Assembly: GCA_033782935.1 (NCBI GenBank)
Contig: JAWQEG010000412.1
Span: 671,501-735,500, forward strand
Source of the DNA: Petrolisthes cinctipes
Taxonomy: Eukaryota > Arthropoda > Malacostraca > Decapoda > Porcellanidae
Direction: 5' to 3'
DNA length: 64,000 nucleotides
The notes beneath the pieces were generated by a model. The model searched no databases and was not told the DNA's origin. It saw nothing but the letters and a program-made list of their open reading frames with translations. The position numbers were made by a program, and so were the translations under genes. Of the stretch, positions 1 through 10,762 are shown piece after piece. Numbering within the stretch: the first letter of the stretch is position 1; each line of letters starts with the position of its first letter.

Positions 1-132
1 ATCTGGGACCCCATAATATCGAATTTTCGGGTGTTTTTGGGCCTGAATTTGAGATATCGCCTATACGCACTTAAAATATCGATTTTTTGCATGTTTTGAG
101 CCCATATTTTGAAAATATTCTAGCACTGAGTA

Positions 133-220
133 GGCATGTACAGATCGCTTCTGGGACCCCAAAATATCGATTTTTCGGGTGTTTTGAGCCTGAATTTGAG
201 ATATAAACGAGTACAGAAGA
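133..220 (+). repeat. Half-unit A of the long monomer (88 bp)
   Basis: First half of the reference monomer. It aligns with the following 89 bp (half-unit B): GCATG, ACA, ATCG, TGGG, AAAATATCGA, TGTTTTGAGCCT and further T runs occur in the same order and spacing. About four in five of the first 65 aligned positions match, with one 1-base gap; the last ~20 bases of each half are less alike. This suggests the satellite arose by dimerisation of an ~88-bp ancestor followed by divergence. Confidence 0.85.
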
Positions 221-309
221 TGCATGCACATATCGACTTTTGGGCACCTAAAATATCGATTTTGAGTATGTTTTGAGCCTATATTTTGAAAACATTCTAG
301 CACTGAGTA
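221..309 (+). repeat. Half-unit B of the long monomer (89 bp)
   Basis: Second half of the reference monomer, beginning TGCATGCACATATCG and homologous to half-unit A. In many L copies the junction of the halves carries the 8-bp palindrome TGCATGCA; in the 176-bp class of the right domain it reads TACATGCA instead. Its 3' part carries the TTTTGAAAA dyad and the ending CTAGCACTGAGTA or CTAACACGGAGTA that distinguishes unit classes. Confidence 0.85.
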
Positions 310-633
310 GGCATGTACAGATCGCTTCTGGGACCCCAAAATATCGAATTTTCGGGTGTTTTGAGCCTGAATTTGAGATATAAACGAGTATAGAAGATGC
401 ATACACATATTGACTTTGGGCACCAAAAATATCGATTTTCAGCATGTTTTGGGCCTGAATTTTGAAAATACTCTAACACTGAGTAGGCATGTACAGATCG
501 CTTCTGGGACCCCAAAATATCGTATTTTCGGGTGTTTAGGGCCAGAATTTGAGATATAAACGGGTACAGAAGATGCTTGCACATATCGACTTTTGGGCAC
601 CTAAAAGATCGATTTTCAGTATGTTTTTGGCCT

Positions 634-648
634 GTATTTTGAAAATAC
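634..648. other. 7-bp dyad symmetry, GTATTTT-G-AAAATAC
   Basis: The counterpart of the dyad at 782-796, found in units ending CTCTAACACGG. The outer base pair is G/C here and A/T in the other class, so the symmetry is intact in both. A third class (GAATTTTGAAAATAC) and a fourth (ATATTTTGAAAACAT) break one pair. Confidence 0.75.
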
Positions 649-662
649 TCTAACACGGAGTA

Positions 663-810
663 GGCATGTACAGATCTCTTCTGGGACCCCTAAATATCGA
701 ATTTTCGGGTGTTTTGGGACTGAATTTGAGATATCGACTTTTTGGCACCTAAAATATCGATTTTTAGCATGTTTTTAGCCTATATTTTGAAAATATTCTA
801 GCACTGAGTA
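663..810 (+). repeat. Reference short monomer (S, 148 bp)
   Basis: Matches the long unit except that GAGATAT runs directly into CGACTTTTTGGCACC. The 29 bases lying between GAGATAT and CGACTTTT in L (ending CACATAT) are missing. In L the lost segment is bounded by ATAT on both sides, so a slippage or microhomology-mediated deletion explains it. Diagnostic S features are CCCCTAAATATCG or CCTCTAAATATCG and TTTTGGGACTG or TTTTGGGCCTG. A 147-bp subclass reads ATATCGCCTTTACGCACC or ATATCGCCTTAACGCACC at the junction. Confidence 0.95.
782..796. other. 7-bp dyad symmetry, ATATTTT-G-AAAATAT
   Basis: Perfect inverted repeat with a one-base centre near the 3' end of the unit. It recurs in the S units and other units ending TTCTAGCACTG. 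A second unit class has the matching dyad GTATTTT-G-AAAATAC with both arms changed together. Whether it forms a cruciform or binds a protein is unknown. Confidence 0.75.
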
Positions 811-1163
811 GGCATGTACAGATTGCTTCTGGGACCCCAAAATATTGAATTTTCGGGTGTTTTGAGCCTGAATTTGAGATATAAACGGGTACCGAAGATG
901 CATGCACATATCGACTTTTGGGCACCTAAAATATCGATTTTAAGCATGTTTTGAGCCTATATTTTGAAAATATTATAGCACTGCGTAGGCATGTACAGAT
1001 TGCTTCTGGGACCCCAAAATATCGAATTATCGGGTGTTTTGAGCCTGAATTTGAGATATAAACGAGTATAGAAGATGCATACACATATTGACTTTGGGCA
1101 CCAAAAATATCGATTTTTAGCATGTTTTGGGCCTGAATTTTGAAAATACTCTAACACGGAGTA

Positions 1164-4100
1164 GGCATGTACAGATCGCTTCTGGGACCCCAAAATATCG
1201 AATTTTCGGGTGTTTAGGGCCAGAATTTGAGATATAAACGGGTACAGAAGATGCATGCACATATAGAGTTTTGAGCATCTAAAAGATCGATTTTCAGTAT
1301 GTTTTTGGCCTGTATTTTGAAAATACTCTAACACGGAGTAGGCATGTACAGATCGCTTCTGGGACCCCTAAATATCGAATTTTCGGGTGTTTTGGGACTG
1401 AATTTGAGATATCGCCTTAACGCACCTAAAATATCGATTTTTAGCATGTTTTGAGCCTATATTTTGAAAATTTTCTAGCACTGAGTAGGCATGTACAGAT
1501 CGCTTTTGGGACCCCTAAATATCGAATTTTTGGGTGTTTTGAGCCTGAATTTGAGATATAAACGGGTACAGAAGATACATGCACGTATTGACTTTGGGCA
1601 TCTAAAATATCGATTTTCAGCATGTTTTGGGCATGTATTTTGAAAATACTCTAACACGGAGTAGACATGTACAGATCGCTTCTGGGACCCCAAAATATCG
1701 AATTTTCGGGTGTTTTGGCCTGAATTTGAGATATAAACGGGTACTGAAGATGCATGCACATATCGACTTTTGGGCACCTAAAACATCGATTTTGAGCATG
1801 TTTTGGGCCTGTATTTTGTAAATACTCTAACACGGAGTAGGCATGTACAGATCGCTTCTGGGACCCTATAATATCGAGTTTTCGGGTGTTTTTGGGCCTG
1901 AATTTGAGATATCGCCTATACGCACCTAAATTATCGATTTTTAGCATGTTTTGAGCCTATATTTTGAAAATATTCTAGCACTGAGTAGGCATGTACAGAT
2001 CGCTTCTGGGACCCCAAAATATCGAATTTTCGGGTCTTTTGAGCCTGAATTTGAGATATAAACGAGTACAGAAGATGCATGCACATATCGACTTTTGGGC
2101 ACCAAAAATATCGATTTTGAACATGTTTTGAGCCTATATTTTGAAAAAATTCTAGCACTGAGTAGGCATGTACAGATCGCTTCTGGGACCCCAAAATGTC
2201 GAATTTTCGGGTGTTTTGAGCCTGAATTTGAGATATAAACGAGTATAGAAGATGCATACACATATTGACTTTGGGCACCAAAAATATCGATTTTCAGCAT
2301 ATTTTGGGCCTGAATTTTGAAAATACTCTAACACGGAGTAGGCATGTACAGATTGCTTCAGGGACCACAGAATATCGAATTTTCGGGTGTTTAGGGTCAG
2401 AATTTGAGATATAAACGGGTACAGAAGATGCATGCACATATCGACTTTTGATCACCTAAAAGATCGATTTTGAGGATTTTTTTGGCCTGTATTTTGAAAA
2501 TAATCTAACACGGAGTATGCATGTACAGATCGCTTCTGGGACCGCTAAATATCGAATTTTCGGGTGTTTTGGGACTGAATTTGAGATATCGACTTTTTGG
2601 CACCTAAAATATCGATTTTTAGCATGTTTTAAGCCTATATTTTGAAAATATTCTAGCACTGAGTAGGCATGTACAGATCGCTTCTTGGACCCAAAAATAT
2701 CGAATTTTCGGGTGTTTTGGGCCTGAATTTGAGATATCGCCTTTACGCTCGTCAAATATCGATTTTTAGCATGTTTTGAGCCTATATTTTGAAAATATTC
2801 TAGCACTGAGTAGGCATGTACAGATCGCTTCTGGGACCCCTAAATATCGAATTTTCGGGTGTTTTGAGCTTGAATTTGTGATATAAACGAGTACAGAAGA
2901 TGCATGCACATATCGACTTTTAGGAACCTAAAATATCGATTTTGAGCATGTTTTGAGCCTATATTTTGAAAACATTCTAGCACTGACTAGGCATGTACAG
3001 ATCGCTTCTGGGTTTCCAAAATATTGAATTTTCGGGTGTTTAGGGTCAGAATTTGAGATATAAACGAGTATAGAAGATGCATACACATATTGACTTTGGG
3101 CACCAAAAATATCGATTTTCAGCATGTTTTGGGCCTGAATTTTGAAAATACTCTAACACGGAGTAGGCATGTACAGATCGCTTCTGGGACCCCAAAATAT
3201 CGAATTTTCAGGTGTTTAGGGCCAGAATTTGAGATATAAACAGGTACAGAAGATGCATGCACATATAGACTTTTGAGCACCTAAAAGATCGAATTTCAGT
3301 ATGTTTTTGGCCTGTATTTTGAAAATACTCTAAAACGGAGTAGGCATGTACAGATCTCTTCTGGGACCCCTAAATATCGAATTTTCGGGTGTTTTGGGCC
3401 TTAATTTGAGATATCGCCTTTACGCACCTAAAATATCGATTTTCAGTATGTTTTTGGCCTGTATTTTGAAAATACTCTAACACGGAGTAGGCATGTACAG
3501 ATCGCTTTTGGGACCCCAAAATATCGAATTTTCGGGTGTTTCGGGCCAGAATTTGAGATATAAACGGGTACAGAAGATGCATGCACATATCGACTTTTGG
3601 GCACCTAAAAGATCGATTTTCAGTATGTTTTTGACCTGTATTTTGAAAATACTATAACACGGAGTAGGCATGTACAGATCCCTTCTGGGACCCCTAAATA
3701 TCGAATTTTCGGGTGTTTTAAGACTGAATTTGAGATATCGACTTTTTGGCACCTTAAATATCGATTTTTAGCATGTTTTTAGCTTATATTTTGAAAATAT
3801 TCTAGCACTGAGTAGGCATGTACAGATTGCTTCTGGGACCCCAAAATATTGAATTTTCGGGTGTTTTGAGCCTGAATTTGAGATATATACGGGTACAGAA
3901 GATATATGCACATATTGACTTTGTGCATCTAAAATATCGATTTTCAGCATGTTTTGGGCCTGTATTTTGAAAATACTCTAACACGGAGTAGGCATGTACA
4001 GATCGCTTCTGGGACCCCAAAATATCGAATTTTCGGGTGTTTTGGGCCTGAATATGAGATATCGCCTTTACGCACCTAAAATATCGATTTTTAGCATGTT

Positions 4101-4637
4101 TTAAGCCTATATTTTGAAAATATTCTAGCACTGAGTAGGCATGTACAGATCGCTTCTTGGACCCAAAAATATCGAATTTTCGGGTGTTTTGGGCCTGAAT
4201 TTGAGATATCGCCTTTACGCTCGTAAAATATCGATTTTTAGCATGTTTTGAGCCTATATTTTGAAAATATTCTAGCACTGAGTAGGCATGTACAGATCGC
4301 TTCTGGGACCCCTAAATATCGAATTTTCGGGTGTTTTGAGCTTGAATTTGTGATATAAACGAGTACAGAAGATGCATGCACATATCGACTTTTAGGAACC
4401 TAAAATATCGATTTTGAGCATGTTTTGAGCCTATATTTTGAAAACATTCTAGCACTGACTAGGCATGTACAGATCGCTTCTGGGTTTCCAAAATATTTAA
4501 TTTTCGGGTGTTTTGAGCCTGAATTTGAGATATAAACGGGTACAGAAGATATATGCACATATTGACTTTGTGCATCTAAAATATCGATTTTCAGCATGTT
4601 TAAGGCCTGTATTTTGAAAATACTCTAACACGGAGTA
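1164..4637 (+). repeat. 3,474-bp duplication, copy 1 (21 units)
   Basis: Unit steps are 177,147,176,176,148,177,176,177,148,147,177,176,177,147,176,149,176,147,147,177,176, summing to 3,474 (13 L and 8 S). The same irregular order follows at 4,638-8,112. Such an irregular L/S order repeated in full shows duplication of the whole block rather than independent growth. The copies are nearly identical by eye with scattered single-base differences. Confidence 0.93.
1664..2665 (+). repeat. Recurrent 1,002-bp six-unit module (first copy)
   Basis: Six units of 176-148-177-176-177-148. Its markers are GTGTTTTGGCCTG (one G lost) in the first unit, GTGTTTTTGGGCCTG in the second and AAAATGTCGAATTTT in the fourth. 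The same block lies at 5,138-6,139, 11,932-12,933, 21,535-22,536 and 23,706-24,707, with a partial copy at 18,188-18,864. The equality of its length with two 501-bp trimers is coincidental: the unit order differs. Confidence 0.85.
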
Positions 4638-7600
4638 GGCATGAACAGATCGCTTCTGGGACCCCAAAATATCGAATTTTCGGGTGTTTAGGGCCAGAAT
4701 TTGAGATATAAACGGGTACAGAAGATGCATGCACATATAGAGTTTTGAGCATCTAAAAGATCGATTTTCAGTATGTTTTTGGCCTGTATTTTGAAAATAC
4801 TCTAACACGGAGTAGGCATGTACAGATCGCTTCTGGGACCCCTAAATATCGAATTTTCGGGTGTTTTGGGACTGAATTTGAGATATCGCCTTATCGCACC
4901 TAAAATATCGATTTTTAGCATGTTTTGAGCCTATATTTTGAAAATATTCTAGCACTGAGTAGGCATGTACAGATCGCTTTTGGGACCCCTAAATATCGAA
5001 TTTTTGGGTGTTTTGAGCCTGAATTTGAGATATAAACGGGTACAGAAGATACATGCACGTATTGACTTTGGGCATCTAAAATATCGATTTTCAGCATGTT
5101 TTGGGCATGTATTTTGAAAATACTCTAACACGGAGTAGACATGTTCAGATCGCTTCTGGGACCCCAAAATATCGAATTTTCGGGTGTTTTGGCCTGAATT
5201 TGAGATATAAACGGGTACTGAAGATGCATGCACATATCGACTTTTGGGCACCTAAAACATCGATTTTGAGCATGTTTTGGGCCTGTATTTTTTAAATACT
5301 CTAACACGGAGTAGGCATGTACAGATCGCTTCTGGGACCCTATAATATCGAGTTTTCGGGTGTTTTTGGGCCTGAATTTGAGATATCGCCTATACGCACC
5401 TAAATTATCGATTTTTAGCATGTTTTGAGCCTATATTTTGAAAATATTCTAGCACTGAGTAGGCATGTACAGATCGCTTCTGGGACCCCAAAATATCGAA
5501 TTTTAGGGTCTTTTGAGCCTGAATTTGAGATATAAACGAGTACAGAAGATGCATGCACATATCGACTTTTGGGCACCAAAAATATCGATTTTGAACATGT
5601 TTTGAGCCTATATTTTGAAAACATTCTAGCACTGAGTAGGCATGTACAGATCGCTTCTGGGACCCCAAAATGTCGAATTTTCGGGTGTTTTGAGCCTGAA
5701 TTTGAGATATAAACGAGTATAGAAGATGCATACACATATTGACTTTGGGCACCAAAAATATCGATTTTCAGCATATTTTGGGCCTGAATTTTGAAAATAC
5801 TCTAACACGGAGTAGGCATGTACAGATTGCTTCAGGGACCACAGAATATCGAATTTTCGGGTGTTTAGGGTCAGAATTTGAGATATAAACGGGTACAGAA
5901 GATGCATGCACATATCGACTTTTGATCACCTAAAAGATCGATTTCGAGGATTTTTTTGGCCTGTATTTTGAAAATAATCTAACACGGAGTATGCATGTAC
6001 AGATCGCTTCTGGGACCGCTAAATATCGAATTTTCGGGTGTTTTGGGACTGAATTTGAGATATCGACTTTTTGGCACCTAAAATATCGATTTTTAGCATG
6101 TTTTAAGCCTATATTTTGAAAATATTCTAGCACTGAGTAGGCATGTACAGATCGCTTCTTGCACCCAAAAATATCGAATTTTCGGGTGTTTTGGGCCTGA
6201 ATTTGAGATATCGCCTTTACGCTCGTCAAATATCGATTTTTAGCATGTTTTGAGCCTATATTTTGAAAATATTCTAGCACTGAGTAGGCATGTACAGATC
6301 GCTTCTGGGACCCCTAAATATCGAATTTTCGGGTGTTTTGAGCTTGAATTTGTGATATAAACGAGTACAGAAGATGCATGCACATATCGACTTTTAGGAA
6401 CCTAAAATATCGATTTTGAGCATGTTTTGAGCCTATATTTTGAAAACATTCTAGCACTGACTAGGCATGTACAGATCGCTTCTGGGTTTCCAAAATATTG
6501 AATTTTCGGGTGTTTAGGGTCAGAATTTGAGATATAAACGAGTATAGAAGATGCATACACATATTGACTTTGGGCACCAAAAATATCGATTTTCAGCATG
6601 TTTTGGGCCTGAATTTTGAAAATACTCTAACACGGAGTAGGCATGTACAGATCGCTTCTGGGACCCCAAAATATCGAATTTTCAGGTGTTTAGGGCCAGA
6701 ATTTGAGATATAAACAGGTACAGAAGATGCATGCACATATAGACTTTTGAGCACCTAAAAGATCGATTTTCAGTATGTTTTTGGCCTGTATTTTGAAAAT
6801 ACTCTAAAACGGAGTAGGCATGTACAGATCGCTTCTGGGACCCCTAAATATCGAATTTTCGGGTGTTTTGGGCCTTAATTTGAGATATCGCCTTTACGCA
6901 CCTAAAATATCGATTTTTTAGTATGTTTTTGGCCTGTATTTTGAAAATACTCTAACACGGAGTAGGCATGTACAGATCGCTATTGGGACCCCAAAATATC
7001 GAATTTTCGGGTGTTTCGGGCCAGAATTTGAGATATAAACGGGTACAGAAGATGCATGCACATATCGACTTTTGGGCACCTAAAAGATCGATTTTCAATA
7101 TGTTTTTGACCTGTATTTTGAAAATACTATAACACGGAGTAGGCATGTACAGATCCCTTCTGGGACCCCTAAATATCGAATTTTCGGGTGTTTTAAGACT
7201 GAATTTGAGATATCGACTTTTTGGCACCTTAAATATCGATTTTTAGCATGTTTTTAGCCTATATTTTGAAAATATTCTAGCACTGAGTAGGCATGTACAG
7301 ATTGCTTCTGGGACCCCAAAATATTGAATTTTCGGGTGTTTTGAGCCTGAATTTGAGATATATACGGGTACAGAAGATATATGCACATATTGACTTTGTG
7401 CATCTAAAATATCGATTTTCAGCATGTTTTGGGCCTGTATTTTGAAAATACTCTAACACGGAGTAGGCATGTACAGATCGCTTCTGGGACCCCAAAATAT
7501 CGAATTTTCGGGTGTTTTGGGCCTGAATATGAGATATCGCCTTTACGCACCTAAAATATCGATTTTTAGCATGTTTTAAGCCTATATTTTGAAAATATTC

Positions 7601-8112
7601 TAGCACTGAGTAGGCATGTACAGATCGCTTCTTGGACCCAAAAATATCGAATTTTCGGGTGTTTTGGGCCTGAATTTGAGATATCGCCTTTACGCTCGTA
7701 AAATATCGATTTTTAGCATGTTTTGAGCCTATATTTTGAAAATATTCTAGCACTAAGTAGGCATGTACAGATCGCTTCTGGGACCCCTAAATATCGAATT
7801 TTCGGGTGTTTTGAGCTTGAATTTGTGATATAAACGAGTACAGAAGATGCATGCACATATCGACTTTTAGGAACCTAAAATATCGATTTTGAGCATGTTT
7901 TGAGCCTATATTTTGAAAACATTCTAGCACTGACTAGGCATGTACAGATCGCTTCTGGGTTTCCAAAATATTTAATTTTCGGGTGTTTTGAGCCTGAATT
8001 TGAGATATAAACGGGTACAGAAGATATATGCACATATTGACTTTGTGCATCTAAAATATCGATTTTCAGCATGTTTAGGGCCTGTATTTTGAAAATACTC
8101 TAACACGGAGTA
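4638..8112 (+). repeat. 3,474-bp duplication, copy 2
   Basis: Tandem partner of 1,164-4,637. The offset is 3,474 at the left and 3,475 from about 6.9 kb on, owing to one extra T in the run following ATCGA near 6,915. After 8,112 the next unit is S rather than the L expected if a third copy followed, so the amplification stops at two here. Confidence 0.93.
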
Positions 8113-8730
8113 GGCATGTACAGATCGCTTCTGGGACCCCAAAATATCGAATTTTCGGATGTTTTGGGCCTGAATTTGAGATATCGCTTTTACGCACCTA
8201 AAATATCGATTTTTATCATGTTTTGAGCCTATATTTTGAAAATATTCTAGCACTGAGTAGGCATGTACAGATCGAATCTGGGACCCCAAAATATCGAATT
8301 TTCGGGTGTTTTGGGCCTGAATTTGAGATATCGACTTTACGCTCGTAAAATATCGATTTTTAGCATGTTTTGACCCTATATTTTGAAAATATTCTAGCAC
8401 TGAGTAGGCATGTACAGATCGTTTCTGGAACCCCTAAATATCGAAATTTTGGGTGTTTTGAGCCTGAATTTGAGATATAAATGGGTACAGAAGATACATG
8501 CACATATTGACTTTGGGCATTTAAAATATCGATTTTCAGCATGTTTTGGGCATGTATTTTGAAAATACTCTAACACGGAGTAGGCATGTACAGATCGCTT
8601 CTGGGACCCTATAATATCGAGTTTTCGGGTGTTTTTGGGCCTGAATTTGAGATATCGCCTATACGCACCTAAAATATCGATTTTTAGCATGTTTTAAGCC
8701 CATATTTTGAAAATATTCTAGCACTGAGTA
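8113..8730 (+). repeat. Junction segment S-S-L-S
   Basis: Unit starts 8113, 8260, 8407, 8583 and 8731 give steps 147,147,176,148. The first two S units carry TTTCGGATGTTTTGGG and the rare GATCGAATCTGGG, both also found at 11,638-11,931 (offset about 3,525). This links the end of the 3.47-kb duplication to the next tetramer block. Confidence 0.82.
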
Positions 8731-10762
8731 GGCATGTACAGATGGCTTTTGGGACCCCAAAATATCGATTTTTCGGGTGTTTTGAGCCTGAATTTGAGAT
8801 ATAAACGAGTACAGAAGATGCATGCACATATCGACTTTTGGGCACCTAAAATATCGATTTTGAGCATGTTTTGAGCCTATATTTTGAAAACATTCTAGCA
8901 CTGCGTAGGCATGTACAGATGGCTTCTGGGACCCCAAAATATCGAATTATCGGGTGTTTTGAGCCTGAATTTGAGATATAAACGAGTATAGATGATGCAT
9001 ACACATATTGACTTTGGGCACCAAAAATATCGATTTTTAGCATGTTTTGGGCCTGAATTTTGAAAATACTCTAACACGGAGTAGGCATGTACAGATCGCT
9101 TCTGGGACCCCAAAATATCGAATTTTCGGGTGTTTAGGGCCAGAATTTGAGATATAAACGGGTACAGAAGATGCATGCACATATAGAGTTTTGAGCATCT
9201 AAAAGATCGATTTTCAGTATGTTTTTGGCCTGTATTTTGAAAATACTCTAACACGGAGTAGGCATGTACAGATCGCTTCTGGGACCCCTAAATATCGAAT
9301 TTTCGAGTGTTTTGGGACTGAATTTGAGATATCGCCTTAACGCACCTAAAATATCGATTTTTAGCATGTTTTGAGCCTATATTTTGAAAATATTCTAGCA
9401 CTGAGTAGGCATGTACAGATCGCTTCTGGGACCCCAAAATATCGATTTTTCGGGTGTTTTGAGCCTGAATTTGAGATATAAACGAGTACAGAAGATGCAT
9501 GCACATATCGACTTTTGGGCACCTAAAATATCGATTTTGAGCATGTTTTGAGCCTATATTTTGAAAACATTCTAGCACTGAGTAGGCATGTACAGATCGC
9601 TTCTGGGACCGCAAAATATCGAATTTTCGGGTGTTTTGAGCCTGAATTTGAGATATAAACGAGTATAGAAGATGCATACACATATTGACTTTGGGCACCA
9701 AAAATATCGATTTTCAGCATGTTTTGGGCCTGAATTTTGAAAATACTCTAACACGGAGTAGGCATGTACAGATCGCTTCTGGGACCCCAAAATATCGTAT
9801 TTTCGGGTGTTTAGGGCCAGAATTTGAGATATAAACGGGTACAGAAGATGCATGCACATATCGACTTTTGGGCACCTAAAAGATCGATTTTCAGTATGTT
9901 TTTGGCCTGTATTTTGAAAATACTCTAACACGGAGTAGGCATGTACAGATCGCTTCTGGGACCCCTAAATATCGAATTTTCGGGTGTTTTGGGACTGAAT
10001 TTGAGATATCGACTTTTTGGCACCTAAAATATCGATTTTTAGCATGTTTTTAGCCTATATTTTGAAAATATTCTAGCACTGAGTAGGCATGTACAGATTG
10101 CTTCTGGGACCCCAAAATATTGAATTTTCGGGTGTTTTGAGCCTGAATTTGAGATATAAACGGGTACCGAAGATGCATGCACATATCGACTTTTGGGCAC
10201 CTAAAATATCGATTTTAAGCATGTTTTGAGCCTATATTTTGAAATTATTCTAGCACTGCGTAGGCATGTACAGATTGCTTCTGGGACCGCAAAATATCGA
10301 ATTATCGGGTGTTTTGAGCCTGAATTTGAGATATAAACGAGTATAGAAGATGCATACACATATTGACTTTGGGCACCAAAAATATCAATTTTTAGCATGT
10401 TTTGGGCCTGAATTTTGAAAATACTCTAACACGGAGTAGGCATGTACAGATCGCTTCTGGGACCCCAAAATATCGAATTTTCGGGTGTTTAGGGCCAGAA
10501 TTTGAGATATAAACGGGTACAGAAGATGCATGCACATATAGAGTTTTGAGCATCTAAAAGATCGATTTTCAGTATGTTTTTGGCCTGTATTTTGAAAATA
10601 CTCTAACACGGAGTAGGCATGTACAGATCGCTTCTGGGACCCCTAAATATCGAATTTTCGGGTGTTTTGGGACTGAATTTGAGATATCGCCTTAACGTAC
10701 CTAAAATATCGATTTTTAGCATGTTTTGAGCCTATGTTTTGAAAATATTCTAGCACTGAGTA
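8731..10762 (+). repeat. Tetramer HOR (LLLS), three copies of 677-678 bp
   Basis: Tetramers at 8,731-9,407, 9,408-10,085 and 10,086-10,762, each three L units followed by one S. The second and third correspond to the two tetramers at 133-1,487. The first and third share the last-unit form TATAGAGTTTTGAGCATCTAAAAG, while the second has TATCGACTTTTGGGCACC, so alternate tetramers are more alike than neighbours and the true period is about 1,355 bp. Confidence 0.88.

Larger units (their letters stand above)
133..309 (+). repeat. Reference long monomer (L, 177 bp)
   Basis: A clean example of the full-length unit, from GGCATG to the base before the next GGCATG. By hand count it is about 39% GC with six CpG sites. 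The 176-bp subclass differs in length mainly by one T: ATTGACTTTGGGCA in place of ATCGACTTTTGGGCA near position 150 of the unit. The 177-bp length is 3 x 59, so any open frame continues from copy to copy, while a 176-bp copy shifts the frame. Confidence 0.95.
133..1487 (+). repeat. Tetramer HOR (LLLS), two copies of ~678 bp
   Basis: Unit starts at 133, 310, 486, 663, 811, 988, 1164, 1341 and 1488 give steps of 177-176-177-148 and 177-176-177-147. The two tetramers align unit by unit. The block as a whole matches 9,408-10,762 at a constant offset of 9,275, including the sequence ATCGATTTTTCGGG in the first unit and ATCGAATTATCGGG in the fifth. The partial unit at 1-132 is an S copy resembling that just upstream of 8,731. 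Confidence 0.88.

Noticed and set aside
240..265. TATCGAT motif as an insect DREF/BEAF-type element
   Set aside because: The motif is present in nearly every unit simply because it is part of the repeat, and most copies read TATCGATTTT instead of the full TATCGATA. No other sign of an insect genome.
133..309. tRNA, rRNA or SINE-derived origin of the unit
   Set aside because: I see no A/B box pair, cloverleaf arms, poly-A tail or rRNA-like segment in the consensus.
1627..1821. Plus-strand 64-codon frames recurring at 5,101, 11,895, 21,498 and 23,669
   Set aside because: They fall in the copied 1,002-bp module and its flank; their repetition reflects DNA duplication.
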